A stretch of 14,870 nucleotides of DNA, taken from an uncultured Acidaminococcus sp. GTDB lineage: Bacteria; Bacillota_C; Negativicutes; Acidaminococcales; Acidaminococcaceae. The notes under the pieces are model-generated. The model saw nothing but the letters and a program-made list of their open reading frames with translations. It was not told the DNA's origin and ran no database searches. The DNA is taken from assembly GCA_900314165.1 (NCBI GenBank), contig OMUE01000231.1, positions 1 through 14,870 of the forward strand. Direction: 5' to 3'. Shown here piece after piece: positions 12,577 to 14,870 of this stretch (positions within the stretch are counted from its first letter, which is position 1; every line of letters begins with the position of its first letter). Position numbers and translations under genes: made by a program.

Positions 12577-12589
12577 TCAGTGGTATAAT
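12556..12589 (+). promoter_or_regulatory. AraC-type gene promoter with paired AGTGG sites
   Basis: TGGTATAAT (12581-12589) is an extended -10 with consensus TATAAT. AGTGG occurs at 12558-12562 and 12579-12583, a direct repeat of exactly 21 bp, reading ACCACTAT and ACCACTGA on the minus strand. The same motif occurs in pair form at 13569-13603. Their position between -35 and -10 would suit autorepression. Confidence 0.5.
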
Positions 12590-12616
12590 GAGTTGAATCA
12601 GAAAGGAGGTTCTCCT

Positions 12617-13567
12617 ATGACACTCAATCTGCAGCAATCCCTGGACAAATTAGCAGAGGAGTTTCCTCAGCTTCCTTGGAATTTTCAGGAACAGGCTATC
12701 GGCCATCGTAAGGAACTGGTGTCCCAATGGCTGGGAGAGCCGCACGAAGATATCATGGTCTGCGTCTTTCGGGGCAAAGAAATCCACGAACGCTTTCATC
12801 GTCAGGACTTCTTCTTTATCAATTACGCCTATCAGGGCAATTACGGGGCTCAGAGCTACCATTTTGACACCCATATCACGATCCGCCAGGATGAATGCTA
12901 TATCGGCCAGCCTTTTTCCGGGTATGCTCTCTATGGGGCAGAAGAAGAGGATATCCTTATTATAGGTGTGCTCATTAAAAAAGAAGTGTTCTACCGGAAA
13001 TTCCTGCAAACCATATCGGAAGACCGTCATCTACTGCACTTTTTCCTGGAACCGAAGATCAATAAGCTGTCCGATGAATTCATCCACCTGAAACAGCTGC
13101 AGAATCCGTCCATCCGGTCCCTTATGGAACTAATGGTGGTAGAGTACGCCAATAGAAACCAATGTACCCAGAACCTGCTGAAACCCATGACCCTGGCCCT
13201 CATCATGATGCTGGCCCGGCAGTTCAAGCAGTCCCAGGCCGAGGCTCCGGATGAACCCGTGGTGGATAAAATCCTCCGTTTTATGGATGAACACGTGGAC
13301 CAGGTAACCCTCTCCATGCTGGCTTCCCAGTTCGGCTACCATCCGGCTTATATCTCCAGCCAGTTGTCCAAACAGGCGGGTAAGACTTTTTCCCAGATTT
13401 TGCTGGGCCAGCGCATGGAACGTGCAGCACTCCTCATGCGCAATACGGACCTGCCTATAGAAGAGATTGCCCCTCTCATTGGTTATTCAGATAAAAGTAA
13501 TTTCCATAAGGCCTTCCGGGAATATTATGGCCTGACGCCCCGGCAATGGCTGAAAGAGCATAGTTAA
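12617..13567 (+). CDS. AraC family transcriptional regulator
   Basis: A 316-residue regulator with an N-terminal cupin-like sensing region (FHRQDFFFINYAYQGNYG, then IRQDECYIGQPFSGYAL) and, in the last 100 or so residues, the two-helix-turn-helix AraC domain: TLSMLASQFGYHPAYISSQLSKQAGKTFSQIL, then LPIEEIAPLIGYSDKSNFHKAFREYYGLTPRQW, which is the family signature. I chose ATG 12617 because AAAGGAGGT (12602-12610) precedes it by 6 nt; an upstream in-frame TTG at 12593 would put the ribosome site inside the gene. The ligand is unknown. The alcohol dehydrogenase gene lies 123 bp downstream with matching putative operator sites, so it is the likely target along with the gene itself. Confidence 0.92.
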   Translation: MTLNLQQSLDKLAEEFPQLPWNFQEQAIGHRKELVSQWLGEPHEDIMVCVFRGKEIHERFHRQDFFFINYAYQGNYGAQSYHFDTHITIRQDECYIGQPFSGYALYGAEEEDILIIGVLIKKEVFYRKFLQTISEDRHLLHFFLEPKINKLSDEFIHLKQLQNPSIRSLMELMVVEYANRNQCTQNLLKPMTLALIMMLARQFKQSQAEAPDEPVVDKILRFMDEHVDQVTLSMLASQFGYHPAYISSQLSKQAGKTFSQILLGQRMERAALLMRNTDLPIEEIAPLIGYSDKSNFHKAFREYYGLTPRQWLKEHS

Positions 13568-13568
13568 A

Positions 13569-13603
13569 GATTTACCACTATTATCGATAAGATTTGCCAC
13601 TGT
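13569..13603 (+). promoter_or_regulatory. Paired GATTTRCCACTRT sites upstream of the alcohol dehydrogenase
   Basis: GATTTACCACTAT (13569-13581) and GATTTGCCACTGT (13591-13603) match at 11 of 13 positions and are spaced 22 bp, about two helical turns, as AraC-type dimers prefer. They end where the -35 of the following promoter begins, a class II activator position. The core RCCACTR is shared with the two sites over the regulator's own promoter. Confidence 0.5.
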
Positions 13604-13628
13604 GAAAACGAAGATCCTCCTGTAGAAT
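13600..13628 (+). promoter_or_regulatory. Probable activator-dependent promoter of the alcohol dehydrogenase
   Basis: TAGAAT (13623-13628) is a good -10; the -35 at 17-bp spacing is CTGTGA (13600-13605), only 3 of 6 matches, which suits a promoter that needs an activator. The leader contains a stem TCAAGG (13639-13644) with CCTTGA (13652-13657) ahead of the AAAGGAGG ribosome site (13675-13682). Confidence 0.45.
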
Positions 13629-13690
13629 AAAGTCAAGCTCAAGGAACGAAACCTTGAAGAAAGACTTGGATTCTAAAGGAGGATTTTATT

Positions 13691-14857
13691 ATGTATAACA
13701 ACTTTACTTACTACATCCCTACGAAAGTTCTGTTTGGTGCTGGTCAGCTGAACAATCTGCGGAACGAAGTGCTGCCTGGGAAGAAGGCTCTGATTGTGAC
13801 CTCTAACGGGCAATCTACGAAGAAGTATGGTTATCTGGCCAAAGTAGAAAAAGAACTGGAACTGGCCGGCGTGGATCACGTGCTGTTTGACGAAGTCCGT
13901 CCGAACCCCAGCCGGGACAACGTCATGGACGGCGCTAAGAAAGCCAAAGAAAATGGCTGTGATTTTGTCGTAGCCCTTGGCGGCGGCTCCGTGATGGACT
14001 GCAGCAAGTGCATCGCCCTCATGATGACGAATCCCGGAGACATTTGGGATTACTCCCTGAGTGCTAAAGGCGGCAAAAAGGATGCTCCCTATGCAGCTGC
14101 TCCTATCGTGTGCATTACCACCAGCGCCGGCACCGGCAGCGAAGTGGATATGGCTTCCGTCATTTCCTATGACGAAGTGAACGAAAAGACCGGTATCTTC
14201 TTCCAGTCCATGTTCCCCACCCTGTCCATTGTGGATCCGGACCTGATGATGAGCGTACCTCCGAAATTTACGGCTTACCAGGGCATGGATGCTTTCTACC
14301 ATGCTGCCGAAAGCGTCATCAATACCAACGAGCATCCCATGGGCGAAATGTTTGCACTGAAGGCTATCGAACTCATTGCTGCCAACCTGCCGAAAGCCTA
14401 TAAAGATGGCAGCGACAAGGATGCCCGGGCTAATATGGCACTGGCTAACTCTCTGGCAGGCTACTACATGCTGTGCACCAGCCAGCATACCATGGAACAC
14501 GTTATGGGTTCCTTCCACGACAATCTGGTCCATGGCGCAGGCCTGATCATGATCTCCCATGCGTACTTTGACTTCTTTGCAGAACGGAAAGCTGCAGAAG
14601 AACCTATGATCAAGATGGCTAAGGCTATGGGTGTTGAGAATCCCACCAGCGGCAAAGACTTCATCAAGGCTTTGGATGACCTGATTGCTGCTGTAGGCTG
14701 CAGCGACCTGAAGATGAGTGATAACGGCATTACGAAGGAAGAACTGAAGAAGTATCCTGCCATGGTCCATCAGGTTCTGGGTGGCAACATCGACGCCGAT
14801 CCCGTGAAGCTGTCCGATGAAGACTATCTGGAAATTTACGTGAAGTCCTTCAAGTAA
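13691..14857 (+). CDS. Iron-containing (group III) alcohol dehydrogenase
   Basis: A 388-residue cytoplasmic NAD(P)H-dependent alcohol or butanol dehydrogenase of the iron-activated family, normal in length. The nucleotide-binding motif ALGGGSVMDCSK (residues 95-106) and TTSAGTGSEV (143-152) are intact. Metal ligands by comparison with FucO are D200 and H204 (GMDAFYHAAES) and H266 and H281 (QHTMEH...LVHG), with H270 as the conserved extra histidine. The spacing H-x3-H-x10-H is one residue longer than in FucO. AAAGGAGG (13675-13682) sets the ATG. The AraC-type gene and its probable sites lie just upstream. Likely role: reducing an aldehyde to alcohol in fermentation or aldehyde detoxification; the substrate is not known. 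Confidence 0.94.
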   Translation: MYNNFTYYIPTKVLFGAGQLNNLRNEVLPGKKALIVTSNGQSTKKYGYLAKVEKELELAGVDHVLFDEVRPNPSRDNVMDGAKKAKENGCDFVVALGGGSVMDCSKCIALMMTNPGDIWDYSLSAKGGKKDAPYAAAPIVCITTSAGTGSEVDMASVISYDEVNEKTGIFFQSMFPTLSIVDPDLMMSVPPKFTAYQGMDAFYHAAESVINTNEHPMGEMFALKAIELIAANLPKAYKDGSDKDARANMALANSLAGYYMLCTSQHTMEHVMGSFHDNLVHGAGLIMISHAYFDFFAERKAAEEPMIKMAKAMGVENPTSGKDFIKALDDLIAAVGCSDLKMSDNGITKEELKKYPAMVHQVLGGNIDADPVKLSDEDYLEIYVKSFK

Positions 14858-14870
14858 AGTAAAGAGCGAA
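14858..14870 (+). repeat. Start of a heptanucleotide tract after the alcohol dehydrogenase, cut by the window edge
   Basis: AGTAAAG (14858-14864) begins on the base after the stop codon and AGCGAA follows, truncated by the window end. Both units occur in the tracts at 4640-4670 and 4895-4929, so this is probably the start of the same repeat type. Confidence 0.6.

Noticed and set aside
13673..14770. A 365-codon open frame on the minus strand opposite the alcohol dehydrogenase
   Set aside because: Rich in His/Gln/Gly as expected of an antisense frame; the dehydrogenase on the plus strand has all family motifs.

Overview
The window comes from a bacterial chromosome of moderate GC content, probably a Firmicute of the Negativicutes type such as an Acidaminococcus relative. 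This placement is inferred from the gene set (der-plsY-gpsA order, a PheB-type ACT protein with hom-thrB, small SLC13-type permease, UvrA2-like protein), strong AAGGAGG ribosome sites, and repeat-rich intergenic DNA. It was not tested by alignment. No rRNA, tRNA, phage, transposase or CRISPR is visible.

Layout. 1-1851: the end of der (ribosome GTPase) followed tightly by plsY and gpsA, which act together in phosphatidic acid synthesis: GpsA makes glycerol-3-phosphate and PlsY acylates it. 1869-4840: a probable operon with an extended -10 promoter, an HTH-plus-ACT protein, homoserine dehydrogenase (hom) and homoserine kinase (thrB), closed by an intrinsic terminator. 4935-5579: a two-cupin protein with an internal ribosome site and start codon. 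5800-6795: a lipoprotein alpha/beta hydrolase whose nucleophile position is Asp rather than Ser, with its own promoter and terminator. 6882-8015: a compact SLC13/ArsB-type permease whose apparent start lies inside a repeat element. 8205-8666 (minus): a GNAT acetyltransferase, divergent from 8729-11218, a UvrA paralogue lacking the UvrB-binding domain. 11345-11884: a flavodoxin-fold reductase with a compact four-cysteine motif, convergent with 11991-12479 (minus), a rhodanese lipoprotein; they share a bidirectional terminator. 12617-13567 and 13691-14857: an AraC-type regulator and an iron-type alcohol dehydrogenase.

The most interesting material is non-coding. (1) Heptanucleotide tracts follow the stop codons of at least five genes in the sense direction, twice as one side of a composite element with a GC-rich hairpin core and reverse-oriented heptamers on the far side. 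(2) Two copies of a double-hairpin element (6842-6892, 8122-8169) share about 29 invariant bases, while their stems differ by compensatory changes. (3) Four RCCACTR sites occur as two direct-repeat pairs spaced 21-22 bp, one over the araC-type promoter and one just upstream of the alcohol dehydrogenase promoter, suggesting an autoregulated local circuit. I do not see a clearly new defence or biosynthetic system; the proteins are mostly of known families with several odd substitutions.
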